Positions 9,097 through 17,106 of a stretch of 64,000 bases of DNA are shown here, piece by piece; positions within the stretch are counted from its first letter, which is position 1; each line of letters starts with the position of its first letter. Made by a program: the position numbers and the translations under genes. The DNA comes from Saccharospirillum sp. (GTDB lineage Bacteria > Pseudomonadota > Gammaproteobacteria > Pseudomonadales > Natronospirillaceae). Where the stretch lies: positions 1 to 64,000 of the forward strand of contig JAIUML010000021.1 in assembly GCA_022565595.1 (NCBI GenBank), in the 5' to 3' direction. The notes beneath the pieces are model-generated. The model made no database searches, was not told where the DNA came from, and worked only from the letters and a program-made list of their open reading frames with translations.

Positions 9097-11286
9097 CTAC
9101 ATCAAATCAAGAGGATCAATGTCGAGGTGCCAGCTCAAATGACGTTGTTGACGGCTGTACTGGCGCACCAGGGGTTCCAGAGCTGAGTGCAGTTGACTGC
9201 GTTTCGCACTTTGTACGAGCAGGATAAAGCGGTGTTTACCCGCTCGTCTGGAGAGAATCGCCGGCAGCGGCCCGAACACTCTGATGCCTGGCTGGGTCAG
9301 CAGGGTACTCGCCATTTCACCCAACAGGTCTTCCGCCTGTTTCGGGTAGGCGCTGTCGCTGCGCAGGCAGGCCAGAAAGCCATAGGGGGGAAGGCCAGAG
9401 CGTTGCCGTTCGCTCAGCAACTGTTCGGCAAAGCGTCGGTAATCCTGATCCAGCAAGGGCTCAAAGAAGGGGTGATCCGGGTGCCAGCTTTGCAGTACGA
9501 CTTCGCCAGCCAGTTCGCCGCGCCCAGCGCGCCCTGCCACCTGAACCAGGAGCTGGCCCATGCGCTCTCTGGCGCGATAGTCGGCGCTGAACAGCCCGGC
9601 GTCCATATCAACAATGGCGACCAGGGTTACCCGCTCGAAATGGTGGCCCTTGGCCAGCATCTGGGTGCCCACCAGGATAGCAGGGCCATCCTGGTTGGCC
9701 CTTTCCAGTTGCTGGTGCAGGCGTTTTTCGGTGGAGACGGTGTCACGATCAAAGCGCAGAATAGGAATGTCAGGGAACCACTCAGTGAGCGCTTCTTCTG
9801 CCCGCTCTGTGCCAGCACCCAGAGGCAGCAGGTCTTTGCTTTGGCAATCCGGGCAGGTGGTGACCGGCGGTGTCTGGTAGCCGCAATGGTGACAAAGCAA
9901 CTGATGGCGCCCACGATGATAGGTCAGGCGGGCGTCGCACATCGGGCAATCGGCCATCCAGCCGCAATGGCCACAAAACCAGCTCGGTGCATAGCCGCGC
10001 CGGTTCAGAAAGAGCAGCACCTGGTGGCCACTGCCAAGATGCTGGGCAATGCGATGGCGTAGGCGTTCGGAAACACCATGTTCGTGCGTTTGGGCGCGCA
10101 TATCGATGGTTTCAATGCGTTGTCGCTTCTGGCCACTGGCCCGTTGTGGCAACAGGGCATGATGAAAACGCCCCTGTTGCGCATTGTGCAAGGATTCCAG
10201 CGAAGGCGTTGCAGAGCCAAGCATGACCGGTATGTTCAGTTGGCGGGCTCGATACACCGCCACATCTCTGGCGTGGTAGCGCAGAGTGTCCTGCTGTTTA
10301 TAGGAGGCATCGTGCTCTTCGTCTACGACGATCAAGCCCAGGTCAGGAATCGGCGTCAGCACGGCCGAACGGGTGCCCAGAACGATGGACGCCTCGCCCT
10401 GGCAGGCCATCATCCAGGCGTTGTGACGCTGTCGATCGGAGAGTCCGCTGTGCAGTGCCACCAGAGAGTCGGTAAAGCGCTGTTGAAAACGGCTCAGGGT
10501 TTGAGGTGTCAGGCCTATCTCCGGCACCAATACCAGTACCCGTTTGCCAGCGGCCAAGGTGCGCGCCATCGCCTGCAAATAGACTTCGGTTTTGCCACTG
10601 CCGGTCACACCTTCCACTAGCACGACATTGAAAGCCTTATCACGCAACTGGTGCAGCGCATGAGCCTGGGGTTCGGTCAGCGCCAGTGGCGGGCTGCTCA
10701 AGCTGCCCGTCGGCGCACGGGCGGTAGTAACAGAGCTGGCTTCTTCCACAAAGCGTTTCTTTTTCAGGCCCTGCCAGTGTGCTCGTTCCACACCCCATTG
10801 GCGCAAGGTTGTGGCCGTGGCAGGCCCCCTGGCTTGCATGATTTTCAGCGCTTCGCGTTGTTTGGTGCCTCTCAGTTGCTCTGCCTCCAGATGCTGACCG
10901 GCTACCGTCAATTGCAGCACGGGTTCCTGTTGCGTCACGGCCGGTTCACCCTTGCGCAAGGTGGCAGGCAGCGCCAGCAAATAGGGGCTACTGGCGTCGT
11001 AAAGGTAATAGCGCCCCATCCATGCAGCCACTTTGAGCAAGGCGTCGTCAAGCAGAGGGACTGCATCAAGTACTTCAACCAGCGGCTTCAACGAGGTCAA
11101 TTCGGAGTCTTCGGCCGGCTGGCTGGAAACGACAACGCCAACGACCGTCTTGTTGCGCAATGGCGCCTTGACGCGCATGCCCGGCTCGGGTGCAGGGCCT
11201 TGCCATTGGTAGCTGAGCGGGCCGGCAAAGGGCCCGGGCACCATCACATCGATTCGTCTGTTCTGAGGCCGTTCGGTGGTTGTCAA
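9097..11286 (-). CDS. priA: PriA, primosomal replication-restart helicase
   Basis: Predicted 729-residue 3'-to-5' helicase that reloads the replisome at stalled forks. Visible parts: N-terminal 3'-DNA-binding domain (RRIDVMVPGPFAGPLSYQW), Walker A GVTGSGKTEVYL, DEEH box VVDEEHDASYKQ, and paired zinc-binding cysteine clusters (CGHCGWMADCPMCD, CHHCGYQTPPVTTCPDC) between the helicase lobes. The TTG at 11286 gives the N-terminal strand its normal lead-in; the first ATG lies inside that strand, so TTG is preferred, though the start is the least certain part. Its 3' end is 36 bases beyond the longest upstream extension open in the argS frame. Confidence 0.95.
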   Translation of the reverse strand: MTTTERPQNRRIDVMVPGPFAGPLSYQWQGPAPEPGMRVKAPLRNKTVVGVVVSSQPAEDSELTSLKPLVEVLDAVPLLDDALLKVAAWMGRYYLYDASSPYLLALPATLRKGEPAVTQQEPVLQLTVAGQHLEAEQLRGTKQREALKIMQARGPATATTLRQWGVERAHWQGLKKKRFVEEASSVTTARAPTGSLSSPPLALTEPQAHALHQLRDKAFNVVLVEGVTGSGKTEVYLQAMARTLAAGKRVLVLVPEIGLTPQTLSRFQQRFTDSLVALHSGLSDRQRHNAWMMACQGEASIVLGTRSAVLTPIPDLGLIVVDEEHDASYKQQDTLRYHARDVAVYRARQLNIPVMLGSATPSLESLHNAQQGRFHHALLPQRASGQKRQRIETIDMRAQTHEHGVSERLRHRIAQHLGSGHQVLLFLNRRGYAPSWFCGHCGWMADCPMCDARLTYHRGRHQLLCHHCGYQTPPVTTCPDCQSKDLLPLGAGTERAEEALTEWFPDIPILRFDRDTVSTEKRLHQQLERANQDGPAILVGTQMLAKGHHFERVTLVAIVDMDAGLFSADYRARERMGQLLVQVAGRAGRGELAGEVVLQSWHPDHPFFEPLLDQDYRRFAEQLLSERQRSGLPPYGFLACLRSDSAYPKQAEDLLGEMASTLLTQPGIRVFGPLPAILSRRAGKHRFILLVQSAKRSQLHSALEPLVRQYSRQQRHLSWHLDIDPLDLM

Positions 11287-11449
11287 AAGGGTAAACTCTG
11301 GTATGATTGCGCTCCCATTTTAAGGGCGCAGGCGGATGAGTACGAATGACCGTTCCCCAATCGAGGAACAGTATTGTGCCCTGAACCTGTTTCTTTCGTC
11401 AAAGTGCGGTGCTCGGCAAGACCGGGTGGCGGCACACCAGAGGTGACAC

Positions 11450-11665
11450 ATGAAAGCTAATATACATCCAGAATACCATGTACTGACGGCCAACTGCTCG
11501 TGCGGCAACGTCATCAAGACTCGTTCAACGCGCGGCGGTGAAATGCATTTGGACGTTTGTTCAGCCTGCCACCCCTTCTATACCGGCAAGCAAAAAATTG
11601 TTGATACAGGCGGCCGTATCGATCGCTTCAACACTCGCTTTGGTGGTCGCAAAATCGCCAAGTAA
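11450..11665 (+). CDS. rpmE: Ribosomal protein L31 (zinc-binding form)
   Basis: Predicted 71-residue 50S protein L31, which bridges the two subunits. It carries the C+ zinc motif: Cys16 and Cys18 (CSC), then Cys37 and Cys40 (CSAC). It therefore is the zinc-dependent type normally replaced by a cysteine-free paralogue (YkgM type) under zinc starvation; no such paralogue is in this window. A GAGGTGAC ribosome site precedes the ATG and an intrinsic terminator follows. It is divergent from priA, as in Pseudomonas. Confidence 0.97.
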   Translation: MKANIHPEYHVLTANCSCGNVIKTRSTRGGEMHLDVCSACHPFYTGKQKIVDTGGRIDRFNTRFGGRKIAK

Positions 11666-11684
11666 GGGATTTTTGAAATCCTCT

Positions 11685-11714
11685 GAAAAAACCCGGCATT
11701 GCCGGGTTTTTTTA
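11685..11714 (+). terminator. Intrinsic terminator after rpmE
   Basis: A6-ACCCGGC-ATT-GCCGGGT-T6: a strong GC stem with a three-base loop and a T-run, 20 bases after the rpmE stop. Confidence 0.9.
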
Positions 11715-11905
11715 TGCCTGGTGTTTTATGATGCACTTTGGGTGAGGCTTCACCCATTCAGGGTGGAGAATGGGTGTTTGAACGCACCCTTGCTTTAATA
11801 GCAACACTATCATGCACTTTACTCGTCAACCCTGACTTGAGCCGGTCCCGGCGCCTGGTTATGCTTGCGCCACCTATCCCGCGACAACAATAAGTGGACA
11901 TCACT

Positions 11906-13153
11906 ATGTCAGACGATTTAAAGCGCGACGCGCTTGAGTACCACGCTCTTCCACGCCCCGGTAAGCTCAGTATCGAAATCACCACACCGGCTGAAACGGC
12001 TCGTCATTTGTCACTGGCCTATAGCCCTGGTGTCGCCGAACCCGTGCGTGCCATTGCTGAAGACCCTGAAAACGCCTTCAAATACACCATGAAAGGTAAT
12101 CTGGTGGCGGTTATATCCAACGGTACGGCCATTCTGGGGCTGGGCAACCTGGGTTCCCTGGCCAGCAAGCCAGTCATGGAAGGCAAGGCTCTGTTGTTCA
12201 AGCGTTTTGCCAACATTGACTCCATCGACATCGAGATCGACAGTGAAGACGTAGACGAAATCGTCAAGACCGTCTCGCTGATTGCTGAAACCTTCGGTGG
12301 CATCAACCTCGAAGACATCAAGGCACCGGAGTGTTTTGAAGTGGAACGTCGCCTGATTGAGCAATGCAAGGTGCCCATCTTCCACGACGACCAGCATGGC
12401 ACGGCCATTGTCACGGTTGCAGGCATGCTGAATGCGCTCGAAGTTCAGGGCAAGACGCTGCAAACGGCCAAGCTGGTCTGCCTGGGCGCCGGTGCAGCGG
12501 CCATTTCCTGTTGCCGTCTGCTGGTTTTGGCCGGCATGCCGAAAGAGAACATCATGATGCTGGATCGCAAGGGCGTGATTCACGCTGGCCGCGATGATCT
12601 TAACCAGTACAAGGCCGAGTTCGCCAATGCCGTTACCCCAGCGAGAACTCTGGACGACGCCATTGACGGTGCCGACATCTTCCTCGGCCTCTCCGGCCCG
12701 GACATGTTCAGTGCCGAACAACTGGCGAAGATGGCACCCAACCCCATCGTTTTTGCCTGCGCCAACCCGGATCCGGAAATCAGACCAGAGCTGGCCCTGG
12801 CCACTCGGGATGACCTGATCATGGCCACCGGCCGTTCCGATTACCCGAATCAGGTGAACAATGTACTGGGCTTCCCCTTTATCTTCCGTGGTGCCCTGGA
12901 CGTTCGCGCAACCGCCATCAACGAGGAAATGAAGCTGGCCGCAGCCAATGCTATTCGTGAACTGGCCAAAGAAGAAGTACTGCCTGAGGTTGTAGCGGCC
13001 TACGGTGGTGAGCAGTGGACCTTCGGTCGCAACTACATCATTCCCAAACCGATGGATGCTCGCCTGTTGAACCGGGTGGCAGGTGCTGTAGCGCGTGCTG
13101 CTGTCGAAACTGGTGTAGCTCGTGCGCCCCTGCCGGATGAATACAAGGTATAA
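11906..13153 (+). CDS. maeB: Malic enzyme, short form (NAD(P)-dependent)
   Basis: Predicted 415-residue oxaloacetate-decarboxylating malate dehydrogenase, converting malate to pyruvate and CO2. The N-terminal malic domain contains YSPGVAEPVRAI and the substrate-loop GLGNLGSLASKPVMEGKA; the acidic metal site is in LEDIKAPECFEVE and FHDDQHGTAIV; the Rossmann domain has LGAGAAAISC. It ends at about residue 415, so it lacks the C-terminal phosphotransacetylase-like domain of the roughly 760-residue enterobacterial MaeB; the same short form sits at this locus in Pseudomonas. The ATG at 11906 is used rather than the GTG four codons earlier, which falls in the AAGTGGA ribosome site. Confidence 0.93.
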   Translation: MSDDLKRDALEYHALPRPGKLSIEITTPAETARHLSLAYSPGVAEPVRAIAEDPENAFKYTMKGNLVAVISNGTAILGLGNLGSLASKPVMEGKALLFKRFANIDSIDIEIDSEDVDEIVKTVSLIAETFGGINLEDIKAPECFEVERRLIEQCKVPIFHDDQHGTAIVTVAGMLNALEVQGKTLQTAKLVCLGAGAAAISCCRLLVLAGMPKENIMMLDRKGVIHAGRDDLNQYKAEFANAVTPARTLDDAIDGADIFLGLSGPDMFSAEQLAKMAPNPIVFACANPDPEIRPELALATRDDLIMATGRSDYPNQVNNVLGFPFIFRGALDVRATAINEEMKLAAANAIRELAKEEVLPEVVAAYGGEQWTFGRNYIIPKPMDARLLNRVAGAVARAAVETGVARAPLPDEYKV

Positions 13154-13179
13154 GATTTCCACATTCAACGGGGTGTCCT

Positions 13180-13405
13180 GTCGGCTACCGGTGGAGCCTC
13201 TGCGGGTGGTGCGACACATCGCTCGGGCGGGATGCCGCCCACTCAATCTTCACTGGCGGTCCGACGCTTCGGGCCTGGACCGCAGGAGATGAATCCCATC
13301 CGTGGGATTCACCCTTCGGGCTCGCTACGCTCATGCAAAAACGCTCCTGGCGTTTTAGTCCATGCTGCGGACTCCCCCGCTGAGGCTCCACCGGCATCCG
13401 CCACT
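13180..13405 (+). repeat. Intergenic imperfect palindromic repeat, copy B (long form)
   Basis: Begins GTCGGCTACCGGTGGAGCCT and ends AGGCTCCACCGGCATCCGCC, so the ends are imperfect inverted copies. The right part (13321-13405) is nearly identical to copy C, including the hairpin around AAACGCTCCTGGCGTTT. Compared with copy C it carries about 115 extra bases after the first 26. Open frames across it are not gene-like. Together with the terminator, AlgR-type box and hairpin listed separately it accounts for the 474-base gap 13154-13627. Confidence 0.8.
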
Positions 13406-13438
13406 CACTCTGTGCGCGCACTCCAAATCTTGATTAAG

Positions 13439-13473
13439 AAAACCGCGACTCTGTTAGCGGTTTTCTTTGTTTT
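13439..13473 (+). terminator. Intrinsic terminator between repeat B and the ABC module
   Basis: Stem AAAACCGC / GCGGTTTT with a 10-base loop, followed by CTTTGTTTT. It lies 285 bases after maeB and would insulate the downstream module from maeB read-through. Confidence 0.75.
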
Positions 13474-13539
13474 CGGGTCGACCCTGAAGGCGACCAACCC
13501 CACTCACTCTAAATAGTCACAGCTGATCCAACCAGAATA

Positions 13540-13548
13540 CCGTTCGTC
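13540..13548 (+). promoter_or_regulatory. AlgR-type box upstream of the ABC module
   Basis: The sequence ACCGTTCGTC contains CCGTTCGTC, the core bound by Pseudomonas AlgR at its strong algD sites. It is 80 bases before the first gene of a module whose last gene encodes an AlgR/LytTR-type regulator. One copy of a 9-mer can occur by chance in a 64 kb window, so the weight comes from its position. Confidence 0.5.
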
Positions 13549-13583
13549 GCATCGCGCTGACTACCAGTCCAGGAACTCCCATT

Positions 13584-13618
13584 CTTTCGTTGCCAACCCT
13601 CCCTGATCGCAACGAAGG
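13584..13618 (+). promoter_or_regulatory. Leader hairpin covering the ribosome site of the 13628 gene
   Basis: CTTTCGTTGC (13584-13593) pairs with GCAACGAAGG (13609-13618), ten pairs with one G-T wobble, around a 15-base loop. The right arm includes the AAGGA ribosome site of the gene starting at 13628. If it forms in the mRNA it would reduce translation initiation until melted or bound. Confidence 0.45.
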
Positions 13619-13627
13619 AATAGAACA

Positions 13628-14260
13628 ATGCGACTAATTCTTTGCTTCTTATTAATGACTGCTTCCTGGGTTCATGCCCAGATGCCAAATTATGAAACCG
13701 AATTTCTGTCTGCGCATCAACTCTATCAGCGCGCTGCAGATGGCGAGAAATCCGCTACTCGTGATGCTGAAAGCGCTTTGGCCAGACTGGCCGAACAGTA
13801 CCCTAATGATCCCGTCGCACAGCTACTCCATGGCAGCAGCCAGACGCTGCGTGGCCGTGATGCCTGGATGCCGTGGAACAAGCTGAACTATACCGAAGAC
13901 GGCCTGGAGCAGATGTCAGACGCTTTGCGTTTGCTTGGTGATGAGCACTGGGACTACCGCTTTGATTCGCTTCCCGTTCCTGTTTATGTGCGGATGGTGG
14001 CTGGCATAAACTTCGTCGAAGTACCGGATATGTTCGGTCGCTTTGAGCAGGGCTTTGAGTTGTTGCAACAACTGAGCGAGGATCCTGCCATCACCAGCCT
14101 TCCAACGGATGTTCAATCCCTGATTCATTATTACGCCGCTCGCGCCGCCGACAAGGCCTCGGAAGAAAGTGTCCGACAGCAGGCGTTGCAGCATCTGTTC
14201 GCGCTTGGTGCTGACGATCGATACAGCCAACTGGCGCGAGATCGCTGGGGGCAGGAGTAG
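13628..14260 (+). CDS. Secreted helical protein, first gene of ABC module
   Basis: Encodes 210 residues of unknown family. A cleavable signal peptide is clear (MRLILCFLLMTASWVHA, cut before QMPNYE). The mature part is mostly helical, with alternating Ala/Leu/Glu stretches like degenerate tetratricopeptide helices (AESALARLAEQYPNDPVAQLLHG, VRQQALQHLFALGADDRYSQLARDRW), so it is likely a periplasmic scaffold or adaptor. It ends four bases before the ABC ATPase start, so the two are co-translated. An AAGGAATAG ribosome site precedes the ATG and lies in a hairpin. A role with the downstream exporter is inferred only from position. Confidence 0.75.
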   Translation: MRLILCFLLMTASWVHAQMPNYETEFLSAHQLYQRAADGEKSATRDAESALARLAEQYPNDPVAQLLHGSSQTLRGRDAWMPWNKLNYTEDGLEQMSDALRLLGDEHWDYRFDSLPVPVYVRMVAGINFVEVPDMFGRFEQGFELLQQLSEDPAITSLPTDVQSLIHYYAARAADKASEESVRQQALQHLFALGADDRYSQLARDRWGQE

Positions 14261-14264
14261 CACC

Positions 14265-14963
14265 ATGTTGACACTCGATTGCGTCAGTAAAAGCTATGCC
14301 AGCGGCCAGGGATACCAGAAGGTATTGGATCAGGTATCGCTGACTCTCGAACCGGGGCGATTCACCGCCCTGGTTGGCCCCTCCGGCTGTGGTAAAAGTA
14401 CGTTGCTGAACCTTTGTGGTCTGATCGACCGCCCGAATGAAGGGCGGGTGGTGTGGCAGGAAGAGGATCTCAGTGCGGTCAGTGACGCTCGCTTAACGGA
14501 GATCCGTCGTCAGCGCCTGGGCTTTGTGTTTCAGAGCTTCAATCTGATTCCGGTAATGAGTGTGTGGGACAACATCGCCTATCCCCTCATGCTTACTCAG
14601 ACCGCGAAAGCGGAGCAGAAGCGTCGCGTCAATGAGGTGATTGATGCTGTAGGACTCAGCGATTTTATTCGCAAGAGACCTGACGAACTGTCCGGCGGCC
14701 AACGTCAGCGAGTCGCCATTGCGCGTGCCCTGGTTAAACAACCGGCGCTGATCATTGCCGATGAGCCCACTGCCAGCCTGGACGAAGACACTGCCCTGAC
14801 CGTCATCCGTCTGATGAAAACGCTGAGCCATCAGTTCAAAACGACCGTCGTGGTGGCCACGCACGACTCACGTTTGACGCCTTTTTGCGAACGGGTCTAC
14901 CAATTGGATCATGGTCGACTCCTGCCCCGTGTCCAGCGCGCAAAAGAGGAGCTGGTGTCATGA
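14265..14963 (+). CDS. ABC transporter ATP-binding protein, MacB/LolD type
   Basis: Predicted 232-residue ATPase of the MacB/LolD/FtsE group, which powers mechanotransmission-type transporters instead of translocating through the membrane pore. Walker [10 protein letters not shown] is at 38-46, the signature [15 protein letters not shown] and Walker B ALIIADEPTASLDE follow, and the H-loop is in VVVATHDSR. The frame is open 96 bases upstream inside the previous gene, but the ATG at 14265 has GCAGGAG in front and gives the family N-terminus MLTLDCVSKSYASG. It overlaps the permease gene by four bases (ATGA). Confidence 0.92.
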   Translation: MLTLDCVSKSYASGQGYQKVLDQVSLTLEPGRFTALVGPSGCGKSTLLNLCGLIDRPNEGRVVWQEEDLSAVSDARLTEIRRQRLGFVFQSFNLIPVMSVWDNIAYPLMLTQTAKAEQKRRVNEVIDAVGLSDFIRKRPDELSGGQRQRVAIARALVKQPALIIADEPTASLDEDTALTVIRLMKTLSHQFKTTVVVATHDSRLTPFCERVYQLDHGRLLPRVQRAKEELVS

Positions 14964-16177
14964 AATGGATCGCCTTTGCCTGGAAAAATCTGGGTCGAAA
15001 TCGACGCCGGACCCTGGCCACTTTGTTGCTGACCGCCATCGGTGTCGCCGGTTTGATGAGTACCAGCGGCTTTGCGTTATACACCTATGAATCGCTGCGC
15101 GAATTCAGCATGCGCGATAAGGGCCATGTCATTTTGTCGCATCCGCTCTACTTCGAGCAGGAAGAAGATACACCCATGGCTTTGGGCCTATCGGGTGTAA
15201 CACAGTTGCAGCGCACCCTTGGCGCCGATCCGGGAATTCGTGCCACCCTGGCCTCGCTGCAGTTCAATGGGCTGATTACCAATGGTGACAAGTCCACCAT
15301 CTTCCTCGGCGAAGGAGTCGAACCTGAAGTGTTTCAGGTGCAGGGGCCGATGATGACGCTGAACAGCGGTCGTTTGCTGTCAATGACGCTCAATACTGCG
15401 GATATACCCCAGGTACTCTTGGGTCAGCGTCTTGCCGAGGCCCTGAATGCGGAACCAGGCTCCGGCCTGACGTTGATGAGTACGACCGCTGGTGGCTTGC
15501 TCAATGCGTTGGATGTTGAGGTGCGCGGTATCGTCTCCAGCGGCATTCCTGATCTTGATGCGCGCATGGTCATGACCCACCTTGGCAGTGCACAGGAACT
15601 GCTGATGACCGACAAGGTCAGCCAACTCGGCGTTTACCTGCGCGACAACCAGGCCGACCGGCGTTACCAGCAACAACTGCAGGAACAATACCCGGATCTG
15701 GGCGTGACGCCCTGGCACGAGCGGGCGTTTTTCTACGACAGTGTGCGCAGTCTCTACAACCGCATCTTTGGTGTCATGGGTGTCATTCTGCTGGTCATGG
15801 TCGGCTTTGCCATTTTCAACACAGCCTCAATGAGTGTGCTCGAGCGCACCCGAGAGATTGGGACCCTGGCGGCCATGGGTACTCGTCGACGCGAGGTACT
15901 GTCGGTGTTCTTGAGTGAAGCAGCACTGATTGGCTTGCTCGGAAGCCTGGTTGGTCTGGTGTTGTCTGGGCTTCTTTCGCTGGGGCTGATCCTGTTCGAT
16001 GTGCAAATGCCACCGCCACCCGGCCAGACAGAAGGCTACCCCTTGCAACTGTATTTTTCACCACTGATGGCCCTGCTGAGCACTGCCCTGGTCTCGATAA
16101 TAGCGGTATTGGCCAGCCTTTTTGCTACCGCCAGCAGCGTCCGTAAACCCATTACCGAGGCGTTGAATTATGTCTGA
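14960..16177 (+). CDS. FtsX-like ABC permease (MacB/LolC type)
   Basis: Predicted 405-residue inner-membrane subunit of a MacB/LolCE-type transporter. One transmembrane helix near the N-terminus (about 17-40, after KNLGRNRRRTLATLLLTAIGV) is followed by a large periplasmic domain (about 45-275) and an FtsX domain with three helices at about 280-300, 325-350 and 375-398. The coupling motif ERTREIGTLAAMGTRRREVL between the second and third helices is typical. The family dimerises and, with its ATPase, moves lipoproteins or drives periplasmic work. A frame open upstream overlaps the ATPase gene; the ATG at 14960 is the natural start. Confidence 0.9.
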   Translation: MKWIAFAWKNLGRNRRRTLATLLLTAIGVAGLMSTSGFALYTYESLREFSMRDKGHVILSHPLYFEQEEDTPMALGLSGVTQLQRTLGADPGIRATLASLQFNGLITNGDKSTIFLGEGVEPEVFQVQGPMMTLNSGRLLSMTLNTADIPQVLLGQRLAEALNAEPGSGLTLMSTTAGGLLNALDVEVRGIVSSGIPDLDARMVMTHLGSAQELLMTDKVSQLGVYLRDNQADRRYQQQLQEQYPDLGVTPWHERAFFYDSVRSLYNRIFGVMGVILLVMVGFAIFNTASMSVLERTREIGTLAAMGTRRREVLSVFLSEAALIGLLGSLVGLVLSGLLSLGLILFDVQMPPPPGQTEGYPLQLYFSPLMALLSTALVSIIAVLASLFATASSVRKPITEALNYV

Positions 16178-16922
16178 ACTCACTGCACAGAATCGGCAAC
16201 TCTGGCGAGCCGGTACGGCTGTTCTGATTACATTGGTCACCGCCCTGGGCGTGACGCTGCAATCAGCCCATGCCGATCTCTTGGCGACCATCGATCAAAT
16301 GCGCATCAGCGAAGGGGGTGTCCGCGTCATGACCGAAGTCAAACTCTTCGAGTCCGGGGAATTGAAAAGTCAGCGTCTGTATGAGGTCTTTGCCGGTAGC
16401 GAGCGACGCTCTCTGGTGTTGTTCCGATCCGAAGCGGAAGCCGGACAGAAAGTGTTGATGCTGGACGATCAGTATTACCTGTTTATGCCCAACAGCCGAC
16501 GGCAGATTCGCATCACCCCTATGCAAAAGTTGTTGGGTGACGCGGCGACCGGCGATATTTCCTCTTTACGCTGGAGCGAAGACTATAGAGTGGAGTCGCA
16601 GATACCTATGGACAGCAATAGGCTCCATCTGGAGTTGAGCGCTCAGCGTCATGGCTTGAGTTATCAAAGAGTAGAGCTCGAAGTCGAGCAGGACAGCCTG
16701 ATTCCCCTCGCGGCAACCTTTTACCTGCCCTCGGGCCGCGTCGCCAAAACTGCTACTTTCGAAATGGTTGAGGAAGATGCTGGTCCGAGATTGAGGGCCA
16801 TGACGCTGCACGACCGCATTCAGACTCGACAGATCACCGAGGTAAGCTATCTGTCGGTAGAGCCCTGGGAGATACCAGAGCGATGGTTCAACCCGGCGTT
16901 CTTGTTGCGGAATAACTTGTAA
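16170..16922 (+). CDS. LolA-like outer-membrane lipoprotein-sorting protein
   Basis: Predicted 250-residue periplasmic protein. A signal peptide (about 13-35, ending QSAHA) precedes a LolA/LolB-like fold: LVLFRSEAEAGQKVLML, YYLFMPNSRRQIRITPMQKLLGDAATGDI and SLRWSEDYRV match the 'outer membrane lipoprotein-sorting' family often encoded beside ABC or MMPL exporters. It is not the housekeeping LolA, which is shorter and lacks the RRQIRI...QKLLG block. It overlaps the permease stop by eight bases, indicating translational coupling. It may shuttle a hydrophobic substrate from the ABC machine to the outer membrane; that is inferred from family and context. Confidence 0.83.
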   Translation: MSELTAQNRQLWRAGTAVLITLVTALGVTLQSAHADLLATIDQMRISEGGVRVMTEVKLFESGELKSQRLYEVFAGSERRSLVLFRSEAEAGQKVLMLDDQYYLFMPNSRRQIRITPMQKLLGDAATGDISSLRWSEDYRVESQIPMDSNRLHLELSAQRHGLSYQRVELEVEQDSLIPLAATFYLPSGRVAKTATFEMVEEDAGPRLRAMTLHDRIQTRQITEVSYLSVEPWEIPERWFNPAFLLRNNL

Positions 16923-16948
16923 TTCAAATGATGGAGGCCGTGGCCCGT

Positions 16949-17060
16949 GTCGGCTACCGGTGGTGCCTCTGCGGGCTCGCTTCGCTCATGCTAAAACGCT
17001 CCTGGCGTTTTAGTCCATGCTGCGGACTCCCCCGCCAAGGCACCACCGGCATCCGCCACT
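16949..17060 (+). repeat. Intergenic imperfect palindromic repeat, copy C (short form)
   Basis: Begins GTCGGCTACCGGTGGTGCCT and ends AGGCACCACCGGCATCCGCC; the ends are imperfect inverted copies. An inner perfect hairpin TAAAACGC-N5-GCGTTTTA is shared with copy B. It lies inside the module, between the LolA-like and barrel genes, where a folded RNA could lower expression of downstream genes. The upstream open extension of the barrel ORF runs into this repeat and is not coding. Confidence 0.8.
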
Positions 17061-17106
17061 TGTATCGCGAAAACTCAGAAACATGATTAGTGAGAGGACG
17101 GCTGAA

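Noticed and set aside
11906-13153. maeB thought to be truncated for lack of the phosphotransacetylase domain
   Set aside because: The roughly 420-residue form is a normal, complete variant found at this locus in Pseudomonas.
12011-13246. 411-codon minus-strand frame opposite maeB
   Set aside because: The malic-enzyme motifs are on the plus strand; no ribosome site or domain supports the antisense frame.
13232-13516. 94-codon frame in the maeB-13628 gap
   Set aside because: It runs through repeat B and a terminator stem, so it is not a gene.
17017-17106. N-terminal extension of the barrel gene
   Set aside because: The extension is translated from repeat copy C and gives a Pro/His/Arg-rich string before a clean signal peptide that starts at 17107.
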